Positions 38,006 through 46,575 of a stretch of DNA of 64,000 bases are shown here, in pieces. Every line of letters starts with the position of its first letter. The stretch's first letter is position 1. Location: contig CP016490.1 in NCBI GenBank assembly GCA_002966495.1, forward strand, positions 806,001-870,000, given 5' to 3'. Made by a program: the position numbers and the translations under genes. Under the pieces are notes generated by a model. That model ran no database searches, was not told the origin of the DNA, and worked only from the letters and a program-made list of their open reading frames with translations. The DNA is from Halomonas sp. GFAJ-1. GTDB lineage: Bacteria > Pseudomonadota > Gammaproteobacteria > Pseudomonadales > Halomonadaceae.

Positions 38006-38021
38006 TGTTTCACGTGAAACA
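38006..38021. promoter_or_regulatory. parS: parS site 1 (ParB-binding palindrome)
   Basis: A perfect 16-bp palindrome, TGTTTCACGTGAAACA, the conserved bacterial parS consensus bound by ParB/Spo0J for origin segregation. It lies in the 236-bp gap between glyS and the kinase-like gene, a gap that otherwise holds only the glyS terminator. Confidence 0.92.
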
Positions 38022-38116
38022 TACAGGTAAGATTAGTGAAACATTTACCCTACTCGCTGTGCCTTACTGCTAACTAGCTAAGCTTTGCATTCAAAGTCGA
38101 CGAGCGAAGACTCGCC

Positions 38117-38926
38117 ATGGAACCGGCTATGTACGAATTTTTTCTTTTAGACACACTTCCCCAGCAGCAAACCAACATTGCGTCTTATACGCTTGATGGG
38201 CGCAAGGTCTGGCTTAAAAAAGCCGCTAAACGTAACTCACGCCTTACCTATCTGCCACTTACTCTACTCGCCAAATGGCTGCGTGTTGATGCGCTCAAGC
38301 CGGTTCACAACCTGGGGGGCAAACAGAGCATTGCCCAAGAAGCCGCGCGCATTAAAGCACTTTCCTCGGCCGGCGTGGCAGTGCCCACTATTTTGGCTGA
38401 GACACCTGAAGCACTATTGCTGGCCGATGCTGGCAGTGAAAATCAGCCATCGCAAACGCTGCTGGATAAACTACTCACAGCGCAGCAAGTGGAAGAGATC
38501 GATCATTACCTTATGCTGGGAACGCAGGCGCTAAATGATGTCCATGCACGCCAGTGTTATCTCAGTGAAGCGTTTGCGCGCAATATTTTGGTAAACCAGG
38601 AAGAAGTTGTTTTTATCGATTTTGAGACCGATCCAGGTGAGCGCCATGAGCTAATAGACTGCATGGTGCGCGACTGGCACTGCTTTATTTTTTCACTGTA
38701 TGGCAAACTTAGTAAACGTGACACACATCGAGAGCGTTTAGCTTTTGCGCTACTTAACGGCTTACGCCAGGCCCAACCTGCTGTAAGGGAGCGATTTCTA
38801 ACGACGCTGCCACGCCTTGCACGCTTAAATCGGTTTCCGTTCCAGCGCTTTGGTAGTGATGGGAAAAAAATCGCTATTACATTACAAGCGCTGTCACTAC
38901 TCAACCAACAGCTAAGCGCTAAATAG
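38117..38926 (+). CDS. Protein-kinase-fold protein, possibly LPS-related
   Basis: A 269-residue protein with a kinase-like order: a candidate ATP lysine in KVWLKKAA (near 35), a helix glutamate (about 75), and the metal motif VFIDFE (165-170). Where active Kdo/WaaP-type kinases have HGDxxxxN, this one reads LSEAFARN (149-156), so the catalytic aspartate appears replaced by Glu or Ser. It lies between glyS and gmhB, and I recall an uncharacterised gene in the same slot in Pseudomonas. Role unknown; a core-sugar kinase or pseudokinase is possible. Met5 (38129) is an alternative start. Confidence 0.7.
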   Translation: MEPAMYEFFLLDTLPQQQTNIASYTLDGRKVWLKKAAKRNSRLTYLPLTLLAKWLRVDALKPVHNLGGKQSIAQEAARIKALSSAGVAVPTILAETPEALLLADAGSENQPSQTLLDKLLTAQQVEEIDHYLMLGTQALNDVHARQCYLSEAFARNILVNQEEVVFIDFETDPGERHELIDCMVRDWHCFIFSLYGKLSKRDTHRERLAFALLNGLRQAQPAVRERFLTTLPRLARLNRFPFQRFGSDGKKIAITLQALSLLNQQLSAK

Positions 38927-38934
38927 AGCTAAAA

Positions 38935-39513
38935 ATGCCCCCTACTAACGAACGCTACGTTAATGTGCCTCCTGAAAAGCTGGTTATCCTAGACCGAGAT
39001 GGCGTGATTAACCGTGACTCAGACGCCTATATAAAGTCCCTAGCAGAATGGATACCGTACCCTTCCGCCATTAACGCTATTGCTCGTTTAACTAAGGCAG
39101 GATTTACCGTTACCGTCGCGACGAATCAATCCGGCATCGCTCGTGGTTACTATGATGAAGCGACGCTGCACGCCATGCATGAGTGTCTAAATGCACTCGT
39201 AGAAGCAGAAGACGGTCGTATTGCTCATATTGCTTACTGCCCACACGGGCCTGACGATGGCTGCAGTTGCCGCAAACCACTGCCGGGGCTACTGCTAGAA
39301 ATTCAGCAGCAGTTAGGTATAGAGAGTTTAGAGGGCAGCTGGATGGTCGGCGACAGTTTGCGTGATTTACAGGCAGGCGAAGCAGTCGGCTGCCATAGCG
39401 TACTTGTCAAAACGGGAAAGGGAGAGAAAACCTTGGCCCACAATGCGGGACTTGAGAATGCTACTGTTTTCGCTGATTTGGCTGCATTTACCGACTGGCT
39501 TTGCCAGCAGTAG
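38935..39513 (+). CDS. gmhB: D-glycero-beta-D-manno-heptose-1,7-bisphosphate 7-phosphatase
   Basis: HAD-superfamily phosphatase acting between the two HldE steps. The 192-residue protein has the nucleophile motif LDRDGVINRD (Asp20, Asp22), TNQSGIARG, the zinc-binding CPHGPDDGCSC and MVGDSLRDLQAG. It lies 8 bp after the kinase-like gene, so the two are likely co-transcribed. A shared bidirectional terminator separates it from gyrB. Confidence 0.94.
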   Translation: MPPTNERYVNVPPEKLVILDRDGVINRDSDAYIKSLAEWIPYPSAINAIARLTKAGFTVTVATNQSGIARGYYDEATLHAMHECLNALVEAEDGRIAHIAYCPHGPDDGCSCRKPLPGLLLEIQQQLGIESLEGSWMVGDSLRDLQAGEAVGCHSVLVKTGKGEKTLAHNAGLENATVFADLAAFTDWLCQQ

Positions 39514-39530
39514 AGCGTGATAAGTATCAA

Positions 39531-39567
39531 AAAACGGCCCCTGGTTTTTAACCAGGGGCCGTTTTTT
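39531..39567. terminator. Bidirectional terminator between gmhB and gyrB
   Basis: AACGGCCCCTGGT and ACCAGGGGCCGTT form a 13-bp stem with a TTTTA loop. It is flanked by A-rich sequence on the left and TTTTTTATT on the right, so it can end both convergent genes. Confidence 0.92.
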
Positions 39568-39585
39568 ATTCAGCAATCACTATTT

Positions 39586-39601
39586 TGTTTCACGTGAAAC
39601 A
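39586..39601. promoter_or_regulatory. parS: parS site 2
   Basis: A perfect TGTTTCACGTGAAACA, intergenic, between the gmhB/gyrB terminator and the gyrB stop codon. Confidence 0.92.
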
Positions 39602-39614
39602 TCAGCAGTGACGC

Positions 39615-42035
39615 CTAGACATCAAGATTAGCCACTAGCGCATTTGTCTCAATAAACTCGCGACGAGGTTCAACTTCATCTCCCATGAGCGTATTGAACA
39701 TCATGTCGGCGGCAACCGCATCTTCGATAGTAACGCGCAGCATGCGGCGGCTGTCAGGATCCATGGTGGTCTCCCAAAGCTGGTCAGGATTCATCTCACC
39801 CAACCCTTTATAGCGCTGGAAAGAGAGCCCACGCTGACCTTCTTGCATTAACCAAGCCAGCACCTCGGAGAAGTGGGAAACCGGTTTCTGCCGCTCACCA
39901 CGGGCAATATAAGCCCCCTCCTCCAACAGCCCATTGAGCGTATCGCCTAACCCGGTAATGGCGCGGTAGTCGGCGCTTTCAAAGAAATCCAAGCCCCAAA
40001 CGTACTCTGTGGTTACCCCATGGGCAATGAGCGACACCGCGGGCAAATGCAGACCACGTTCAGTATCTTCGTGAATATAGAACTGGTAACGAGGGCCACC
40101 TTCATAGGCCACCTTATCGTCCATCGCTTTTTGAAGCTCAGCGATCCAGTTTTCCATTGTCACCCGATCTTTCAGGCTCGTTTCGCCTAGCAGCGCCGCT
40201 GTGTGCACCGTCTGCTTGAGCACTTCAATCGGATAGACACGGGCTAGGCGATCGATTCGTTTCATCACGTTGCGATACTGATTAACCAGCGCTTCCAGCT
40301 GTGAGCCCGTGATGCCTGGCGCATCGGCATTCACGTGAAGCCCCGCTCCATCCAGCGCGGTGGTCGTCAGGTAGTCGACCATTGCCTGCTCATCTTTAAG
40401 GTAAAGCTCTTGCTTGCCTCGCTTGATTTTATATAGCGGCGGCTGGGCAATAAAGATGTGGCCACGTTCAATCAGCTCCGGCATTTGTCGGAAAAAGAAC
40501 GTCAGAAGCAGTGTGCGAATGTGAGAGCCGTCTACATCCGCGTCGGTCATAATAATGACCGAATGGTAGCGCAGCTTGTCAGGGTTAAACTCTTCCCGCC
40601 CAATGCCACAGCCAAGCGCAGTAATTAACGTGCCCACTTCCGCTGACGAAAGCATTTTGTCGAAGCGTGCTTTCTCAACGTTTAGGATCTTACCTTTCAG
40701 CGGTAAAATCGCTTGGGTGCGGCGGTCTCGCCCCTGTTTCGCGCTGCCACCTGCCGAATCACCCTCCACCAAATAGAGTTCTGACTGGCTAGGATCTTTT
40801 TCTTGGCAGTCCGCCAGCTTGCCCGGCAAACCGGCAATGTCCAGCGCGCCTTTGCGTCGTGTCATATCCCGCGCTTTACGGGCAGCTTCACGGGCGCGGG
40901 CGGCATCCAGCATTTTGTTGACGATGGATTTTGCTTCACTAGGCTTTTCAATTAAGTACTCTGAAAACAGCCTGCCCATCTCCTGCTCAACAGCTGTTTT
41001 TACTTCACTGGAAACCAGCTTTTCCTTAGTTTGAGACGAGAACTTAGGGTCTGGAACCTTAACAGATATAACCGCGGTTAAACCCTCGCGCGCATCGTCG
41101 CCCGAGGTATTTACTTTGGATTTTTTCAGCAACCCTTCCGCTTCAATGTAGTTATTGAGCGTACGGGTCAGCCCCGCACGGAAACCCGCCAAGTGGGCAC
41201 CGCCATCTCGCTGTGGAATATTGTTGGTATAACAGAAAATATTTTCTGTGAAGGCTTCGCTCCACTGCATGGCGACTTCTACTTCAACGCCATCTTCACG
41301 CACTGCATTAAAATGAAAAACCGGATTCAAGACAGTTTTATTCTTATTCAGGTGGTCAACAAATGCTTTTAGACCACCTTCATAATGAAACAGCTCTTCT
41401 TTCCCGCTGCGCTCATCCACTAGACGAATGGCAACACCTGAATTTAAGAAAGAGAGCTCACGCAGGCGTTTTGCTAAAATATCGTAATGAAATTCGATAT
41501 TTGCGAATGTATCCGGTGATGGACGGAAATGGATGCTAGTGCCAGTCTTTTCAGTTTTACCCACCACACCTAGCGGTGCTTGTGGTACGCCGTGGCGATA
41601 AATCTGCTCAAACACTTCATTTTGGCGCCATATGGTCAAACGCAGCTCTTCCGACAGCGCGTTGACAACCGAAACCCCTACACCGTGAAGTCCACCTGAG
41701 ACTTTATAAGAGTTGTCATCAAACTTACCGCCAGCATGCAGCACCGTCATAATAACTTCTGCTGCTGACACCCCTTCCCCTTCATGAAGCTCGGTAGGAA
41801 CACCACGGCCGTTATCACTGACAGTTACTGATTCATCGGGGTGAATAACCACTCGAACTTCACTGCAGTGGCCTGCCAAAGCCTCATCGATGGAGTTATC
41901 CACCAACTCGAAAACCATGTGGTGCAGACCGGTACCGTCGTCGGTGTCACCGATATACATACCTGGGCGCTTGCGTACTGCATCTAGCCCTTTGAGCACC
42001 TTGATGCTTGATGAATCGTAAGCCTGCTCGCTCAT
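39615..42035 (-). CDS. gyrB: DNA gyrase subunit B
   Basis: The ATPase subunit of gyrase, which introduces negative supercoils. The 806-residue protein has the GHKL ATPase domain (ELVDNSIDEALAGHC, GRGVPTELH, GGLHGVGVSVVNALS), the transducer, and the TOPRIM domain with EGDSAGGSAKQGRDR and MTDADVDGSHIRTLLL, plus a C-terminal GyrA-interaction tail. The start at 42035 has GGAG six bases upstream; 13 in-frame codons before it overlap the recF-gyrB gap. It is last in dnaA-dnaN-recF-gyrB. Confidence 0.97.
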   Translation of the reverse strand: MSEQAYDSSSIKVLKGLDAVRKRPGMYIGDTDDGTGLHHMVFELVDNSIDEALAGHCSEVRVVIHPDESVTVSDNGRGVPTELHEGEGVSAAEVIMTVLHAGGKFDDNSYKVSGGLHGVGVSVVNALSEELRLTIWRQNEVFEQIYRHGVPQAPLGVVGKTEKTGTSIHFRPSPDTFANIEFHYDILAKRLRELSFLNSGVAIRLVDERSGKEELFHYEGGLKAFVDHLNKNKTVLNPVFHFNAVREDGVEVEVAMQWSEAFTENIFCYTNNIPQRDGGAHLAGFRAGLTRTLNNYIEAEGLLKKSKVNTSGDDAREGLTAVISVKVPDPKFSSQTKEKLVSSEVKTAVEQEMGRLFSEYLIEKPSEAKSIVNKMLDAARAREAARKARDMTRRKGALDIAGLPGKLADCQEKDPSQSELYLVEGDSAGGSAKQGRDRRTQAILPLKGKILNVEKARFDKMLSSAEVGTLITALGCGIGREEFNPDKLRYHSVIIMTDADVDGSHIRTLLLTFFFRQMPELIERGHIFIAQPPLYKIKRGKQELYLKDEQAMVDYLTTTALDGAGLHVNADAPGITGSQLEALVNQYRNVMKRIDRLARVYPIEVLKQTVHTAALLGETSLKDRVTMENWIAELQKAMDDKVAYEGGPRYQFYIHEDTERGLHLPAVSLIAHGVTTEYVWGLDFFESADYRAITGLGDTLNGLLEEGAYIARGERQKPVSHFSEVLAWLMQEGQRGLSFQRYKGLGEMNPDQLWETTMDPDSRRMLRVTIEDAVAADMMFNTLMGDEVEPRREFIETNALVANLDV

Positions 42036-42074
42036 TGACCACTCCGTCGTGAAGTCTGTCTCATTCCATGTCAC

Positions 42075-43178
42075 CTACCCATCCGTTACTAACTGGCTTA
42101 AGCCTTGCTCAGTATGTTTCACGTGAAACATCTTAACCGTAGTCTCAGGTTGCCACATATCGCGTAAAGCGGCTGGGTCGACGCTGGTAATAAATGCTTG
42201 GCACTGCATCTCTTCAAGTAATTTGCAAAACCGCAAGCGATGCTGTTCATCCAGTTCCGCAGGCAAATCATCTATCAGGTAAACACAGTGCCGCTTTGCT
42301 GTACTTTCCAGAAGCCGCCCTTGGGCTAGCTTAAGCGCGCTAACAACCAGCTTTTGCTGGCCTCTGGAAAGCACTTCAACTGCTGGCTGCTTATCAAGAC
42401 GAATCCGTAAATCTGCACGCTGAGGCCCCTGCTGAGTAAACCCCATTTGCTGATCTGTTTCACGGCTACTCTCTAGCACATCCGCTAGGGACCTCTGCTT
42501 ATCCCAACCTCTGGCATAACGAAGCATTAGCCCAGGCACTGAGAATAGCCTTGCCAGCGTTTCCTCAAAAACAGGTAAAAATTGACTAAACCAGCTTTGA
42601 CGCAGCGTATCCATCTGCTCGCCCCAGGTAGCTAGCTCCTGCTCCCACACTGCAATTTCGCCGGGTACTATTCTACCACGCCTAAGCAGCGCATTCCGAT
42701 GTTTCACCGCCCGGCGCGTTCGCTTCCATGCCTCCAAAAATTGATGTTTCACGTGAAACACTCCCCAATCGAGAAACTCTCTCCGACCAGCCGGTGATCC
42801 CTCTAACAAACGAAACGCATCGGGATTAATCAGCTGTAACGGCATGGCTTCCACCAGCTCAGCCAAGCGTACCCCTTTCTCGCCCCGCAGGCGCAGCTCA
42901 AGTTCTCTCTCCGCTCTTAATCGCCTAACCCCAAGGGCAACCTCAGGGTCACCTGCCAAACGGCCATAAAGCGTCATATATGGAGCATCTGACTGGATAA
43001 CATTCTTAAGCTGACGAGTACGAAATGAACGGCCCATCCCTAATATATGGATGCCTTCTAACAGGCTGGTTTTCCCACTACCGTTAACCCCATGGAGAAT
43101 ATTAATACGCAGAGAGGGGTCCATTTCCACGGGTGCGAGATTACGCAAGCCTTGCAGGTGTAACCGAGTTAGGCTCAT
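42075..43178 (-). CDS. recF: DNA replication and repair protein RecF
   Basis: An SMC-like ATPase that helps load RecA at gaps. The 367-residue protein has Walker A HGVNGSGKTSLLEGI, the signature VLSRGQQKLVVSALKLAQ and Walker B VYLIDDLPAELDEQHR. Two perfect parS sites lie inside the gene, and both are read in the same frame as FHVKH: one about residue 141-145 (GVFHVKHQFLEAW) and one near the C-terminus (MFHVKHTEQ). The C-terminal tail after the conserved core therefore seems shaped by parS. Confidence 0.95.
   Translation of the reverse strand: MSLTRLHLQGLRNLAPVEMDPSLRINILHGVNGSGKTSLLEGIHILGMGRSFRTRQLKNVIQSDAPYMTLYGRLAGDPEVALGVRRLRAERELELRLRGEKGVRLAELVEAMPLQLINPDAFRLLEGSPAGRREFLDWGVFHVKHQFLEAWKRTRRAVKHRNALLRRGRIVPGEIAVWEQELATWGEQMDTLRQSWFSQFLPVFEETLARLFSVPGLMLRYARGWDKQRSLADVLESSRETDQQMGFTQQGPQRADLRIRLDKQPAVEVLSRGQQKLVVSALKLAQGRLLESTAKRHCVYLIDDLPAELDEQHRLRFCKLLEEMQCQAFITSVDPAALRDMWQPETTVKMFHVKHTEQGLSQLVTDG
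42115..42130. promoter_or_regulatory. parS: parS site 3, inside recF 3' end
   Basis: A perfect TGTTTCACGTGAAACA inside the last 20 codons of recF, read on the minus strand as codons for MFHVKH. Confidence 0.9.
42745..42760. promoter_or_regulatory. parS: parS site 4, inside recF
   Basis: A perfect TGTTTCACGTGAAACA within the recF coding region, read on the minus strand as VFHVKH. It is 630 bp from site 3. Confidence 0.9.
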
Positions 43179-43220
43179 TAACAGTCGCCGCCAAATTAAG
43201 TCATGTTGGTATTAAACGTG

Positions 43221-43254
43221 AAAACGGCGCTTCTGACAGCAGAAGCGCCGTTTT
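43221..43254 (-). terminator. Hairpin terminator between dnaN and recF
   Basis: AAAACGGCGCTTCT and AGAAGCGCCGTTTT form a 14-bp perfect stem with a GACAGC loop. On the minus strand it ends in a short T run. It lies 20 bp after the dnaN stop, so recF expression may depend on read-through or on a promoter inside dnaN. Confidence 0.75.
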
Positions 43255-43273
43255 ATCATAGAGCTAAAGCTTG

Positions 43274-44377
43274 CTATAAACGCATGGGCATCACTACATA
43301 GAGTGCGTCGCCGCCACCTGGCTCTTCTAACAGCGCACTACTATTGGGGTCAGCCAGAGTCACCTGCACCCGGTCCTCATCTAGCACCGAGAGCACATCG
43401 ACTAAATAACCCACGTTAAAGCCCACTTCCATAGCGCCGCCGCTGTACTCAACCGCCACATTCTCTTCGGCTTCTTCCTGCTCTGGGTTGTTAGCCATTA
43501 CCTTGAGATTATTCTCCTCAAGATAGAGGCGCACACCACGATACTTCTCATTGGAAAGAATGGCAGTACGCGAAAGCACCTGACGCAGTTCAGCACGCTC
43601 AGCAATCAACACTTTGTCCCCGTTACGTGGCACCACGCGCTCGTAATCAGGAAACTTGCCGTCAATCAACTTAGACGTAAAAGTAAAGTCGCCAGTGTGT
43701 GCTCTTACGTGTGTAGAACCTAGCGTTAAGCTAACCGGTTCGTCGCTATCGTCTAATAGACGCGACAACTCGAGAATCCCCTTACGTGGCACTATTAGCT
43801 TTTGGGACTGGTTAACAGAGATATCGATAGGACGAGAGCACATAGCCAAACGGTGACCATCAGTGGCCACTGTACGCAACAAATTACTCTGAATCTCAAG
43901 CAGCATGCCATTAAGATAATAGCGTACATCCTGCTGCGCCATGGCGAACGAGGTAGCTTCAATAAGGTGTTTTAACGTACCGCGGGGAACGCTTATCTCT
44001 TGGCTACCATCAGCATCTTCAATATTAGGGAATTCGGCTGCTGGCAGCGTTGAAAGCGTGAAACGCGAGCGTCCACTACGCAGAACAGCCCGCCCCTCTT
44101 CGACGGCAAGCTGAATATCTGACTGGTCGGGCAGTGACTTACAAATATCCATCAGCTTGCGTGCAGGCACCGTTGCCGCACCTTCCTGGTCCACCTGGCT
44201 TGCAACCGTGCGCCCGATCAGCTCAACTTCAAGGTCGGTACCCGTGAGTGAAACTTGATCACCTTCAACTTGAATCAGCACATTAGAGAGCACAGGCAGT
44301 GTTTGGCGCCGTTCTACCACGCCCGCCACCAGTGTCAGCGGGCGCAGCAGCGCCTCTCGGGAAATTGAGAATTTCAT
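43274..44377 (-). CDS. dnaN: DNA polymerase III sliding clamp
   Basis: The ring-shaped processivity clamp. The 367-residue protein starts MKFSISREALLRPLTLVAGVVERR, contains SLPDQSDIQL and LIDGKFPDYERVVP, and ends VMPMRL, the usual clamp C-terminus. The ATG at 44377 is chosen over the preceding TTG; CGGAG lies just upstream. It is 56 bp from dnaA. Confidence 0.97.
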   Translation of the reverse strand: MKFSISREALLRPLTLVAGVVERRQTLPVLSNVLIQVEGDQVSLTGTDLEVELIGRTVASQVDQEGAATVPARKLMDICKSLPDQSDIQLAVEEGRAVLRSGRSRFTLSTLPAAEFPNIEDADGSQEISVPRGTLKHLIEATSFAMAQQDVRYYLNGMLLEIQSNLLRTVATDGHRLAMCSRPIDISVNQSQKLIVPRKGILELSRLLDDSDEPVSLTLGSTHVRAHTGDFTFTSKLIDGKFPDYERVVPRNGDKVLIAERAELRQVLSRTAILSNEKYRGVRLYLEENNLKVMANNPEQEEAEENVAVEYSGGAMEVGFNVGYLVDVLSVLDEDRVQVTLADPNSSALLEEPGGGDALYVVMPMRL

Positions 44378-44433
44378 CAATACTCCGGTTGTATATCCTG
44401 AAAGGCCTCTCTACTTAAGACCCAACAATATGG

Positions 44434-45900
44434 TTAACTGGTTAACAGACGCAGCAGATTTTTATAATCTTCGCGTATATCCGCACTCTCTTCCTGCAAC
44501 GCTTTTACCTTTCGACAAGCATGCAAGACCGTCGTATGGTCACGCCCACCAAACGCATCGCCTATCTCGGGTAAGCTGTGATTCGTCAGCTCTTTGGCAA
44601 GCGCCATAGCAACTTGGCGGGGCCTGGCCACTGAGCGCGAACGTCGCTTGGACAGCAAATCCGCTACCTTAATTTTGTAATACTCGGCCACCGTGCGCTG
44701 AATATTGTCGACCCCTACTTGCTTATCCTGAAGCGCGAGCAGGTCCTTTAAGGATTCACGAATAAAGTCTTGGGTAATGGTTTTACCCATGAAGTGAGAA
44801 TCTGCAATGACTTTTTTCAGCGCACCCTCAAGCTCACGGACATTAGAACGAATTTTTTGGGCAATAAAAAAGGCAGCATCGTGAGGAAGGTCCACTTTTG
44901 CTTGGTCGGCCTTCTTCATCAGAATTGCGACGCGGGTTTCCAGTTCAGGGGGTTCAATCGCGACGGTAAGCCCCCAACCGAAGCGCGACTTCAAACGCTC
45001 TTCAACACCACTGATCTCTTTTGGGTAGCGGTCAGAGGTAAGGATCATCTGCTGCCCCCCCTCTAACAGCGCGTTAAACGTATGAAAAAACTCTTCTTGA
45101 GAGCGCTCTTTACCCGCGAAGAACTGAATATCATCGATTAATAGTGCATCAACACTGCGATAAAAGCGCTTGAAGTCATTAATCGCATTTAGCTGCAGCG
45201 CTTTGACCATATCTGCGACAAAGCGCTCCGAGTGCAGATAAACCACTTGAGCATTTTCACGCCGATCCGCCAGGGCATTCCCTACTGCGTGCATTAAGTG
45301 TGTTTTACCTAAACCAACTCCCCCGTATAAAAACAAGGGGTTATAGGCGCCGCCGGGGTTTTCTGACACCTGACGTGAGGCAGCGCGAGCTAGTTGGTTC
45401 GATTTACCCTCGACGAATTTATCAAAGGTGAAATTAGGGTTCAGGCCGCTACCATGCTTCAGGCTGCCTTCAACCTGCACCTGACGCTCATTACCTCGTC
45501 GGACAGGCGCCTCTTCTCTTAGCTGACTAATTTCTCGTTCATCAGAGACGTTACCGCGGGGTGAGGTGTGGACTGCTGGAGCCATTCGTTGGGTGGGCGT
45601 AGCCGAAACAGGATTACCCAACTCTCGGGGCTGTGGCGCAGGAGTCGCGGCACGGCGGCTACCCACTGTTAAGCTAACTTTGGGAGGTTTTCCAGGTGCC
45701 AGCTCACGAATCAGTTCACTGATTCGTTTGGCGTACTTATCACTCACCCAGTCGCGCACAAAGCGATTCGGCGCCAACAAGCATAGCTCGTTGGCCTCTC
45801 CTTCTTCTGCCTGTAACGGACGTATCCAGGTGTTGAACTGTTGAGAATTCAGTTCGTCCTGTAGGTAGTCCAGGCACTGTTGCCAAAGCGCGAGTGACAC
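44434..45900 (-). CDS. dnaA: Chromosomal replication initiator DnaA
   Basis: AAA+ initiator that binds DnaA boxes and melts oriC. The 488-residue protein has domain I (1-85), a variable linker (about 86-155), the AAA+ domain with Walker A YGGVGLGKTHLMHAVGN and Walker B LLIDDIQFFAGKE, and the DNA-binding domain IV with VARPRQVAMALAKELTN and FGGRDHTTVLHACRKV. Translation starts at GTG (45898-45900). A promoter and two DnaA boxes lie within 100 bp upstream, implying autoregulation. Confidence 0.97.
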   Translation of the reverse strand: MSLALWQQCLDYLQDELNSQQFNTWIRPLQAEEGEANELCLLAPNRFVRDWVSDKYAKRISELIRELAPGKPPKVSLTVGSRRAATPAPQPRELGNPVSATPTQRMAPAVHTSPRGNVSDEREISQLREEAPVRRGNERQVQVEGSLKHGSGLNPNFTFDKFVEGKSNQLARAASRQVSENPGGAYNPLFLYGGVGLGKTHLMHAVGNALADRRENAQVVYLHSERFVADMVKALQLNAINDFKRFYRSVDALLIDDIQFFAGKERSQEEFFHTFNALLEGGQQMILTSDRYPKEISGVEERLKSRFGWGLTVAIEPPELETRVAILMKKADQAKVDLPHDAAFFIAQKIRSNVRELEGALKKVIADSHFMGKTITQDFIRESLKDLLALQDKQVGVDNIQRTVAEYYKIKVADLLSKRRSRSVARPRQVAMALAKELTNHSLPEIGDAFGGRDHTTVLHACRKVKALQEESADIREDYKNLLRLLTS

Positions 45901-45931
45901 TCATCTCACCATCGGTTGAAAACGGTCGACC

Positions 45932-45960
45932 ATTGTAGCGCCCAACGAAGCGGTTATCCA
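45932..45960 (-). promoter_or_regulatory. Candidate dnaA promoter overlapping a DnaA box
   Basis: Minus strand: TGGATA (45955-45960), a 17-nt spacer and TACAAT (45932-45937). The -35 lies within the DnaA box at 45954-45962, so DnaA binding would block RNA polymerase. Confidence 0.5.
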
Positions 45961-46310
45961 CACGCAGTAGAGGCTCTTTTTTACCTGTGGACAACTTCTT
46001 TTGAGCTACAAGGAAAACCTCATGATGGAATCGGGATAAGTCGAAAAAGCGCTATTTCCGTTGCATCTAGTCACACCTAGTTAACAGCTTATTTAGTGCT
46101 TATTTGATAGTTATGCACAGATTTTTTATGATTTTAACCTGTTGATAAAATTATCTTTAAATAGCTTATCCACAATTAGTATCCCCACTATTAATAACAA
46201 TAGGTTTTAAGTAATACTACTAGTAATAATAGTCCATCGGTGTGGCGCCACTGATGAACAGTCACTAAAACGGGCATTGCCTTTTTAACGCTTTTTATGC
46301 AAGGAAAAAT
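45940..46310. other. oriC: Replication origin oriC region
   Basis: The 533-bp dnaA-rpmH gap is the origin position known in Pseudomonas-like bacteria. DnaA boxes are TTATCCACA at 45954-45962 and 46166-46174, TTGTCCACA on the minus strand (complement at 45986-45994) and TTATGCACA at 46111-46119. The stretch 46080-46230 is very AT-rich, with GCTTATTT repeated at about 46088 and 46099, a likely unwinding element. Boundaries are approximate. Confidence 0.85.
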
Positions 46311-46338
46311 TGCACCGGCGGCGGGAAGTCTCTACAAT
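46310..46338 (+). promoter_or_regulatory. rpmH promoter
   Basis: TTGCAC (46310-46315), a 17-nt spacer and TACAAT (46333-46338). The leader of about 90 nt contains the hairpin ACCCGG (46360-46365) / CCGGGT (46381-46386) followed by CTTTT, a possible weak attenuator. No ORF is seen in the leader. Confidence 0.7.
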
Positions 46339-46433
46339 TTCCGGTCTTGAATTGAATCTACCCGGCTAGTTCTCACTGGACCGGGTCTTTTGGAATTCAT
46401 TTTCCGTCCTAAACCACGTGGGAATAACGAGTT

Positions 46434-46568
46434 ATGAAACGCACTTTTCAACCTAGCGTTCTCAAGCGCAAGCGCGCGCATGGCTTCCGTGCTCGTATGG
46501 CAACCAAAAACGGCCGTGCTGTAATTTCACGCCGCCGCGCCAAAGGCCGCAAGCGTCTGAGCGCCTGA
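46434..46568 (+). CDS. rpmH: 50S ribosomal protein L34
   Basis: A 44-residue, very basic ribosomal protein. It starts MKRTFQPSVLKRKRAHGFRA and ends KGRKRLSA, the family ends. Too short for routine ORF calling but unmistakable. It lies 7 bp before rnpA and opens the rpmH-rnpA-yidC-mnmE cluster on the other side of oriC. Confidence 0.97.
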   Translation: MKRTFQPSVLKRKRAHGFRARMATKNGRAVISRRRAKGRKRLSA

Positions 46569-46575
46569 TTTCGGA

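Noticed and set aside
43215..43260. Additional parS-like site before recF
   Set aside because: The sequence AACGTGAAAAC lacks the palindrome; it is the flank of the dnaN terminator stem.
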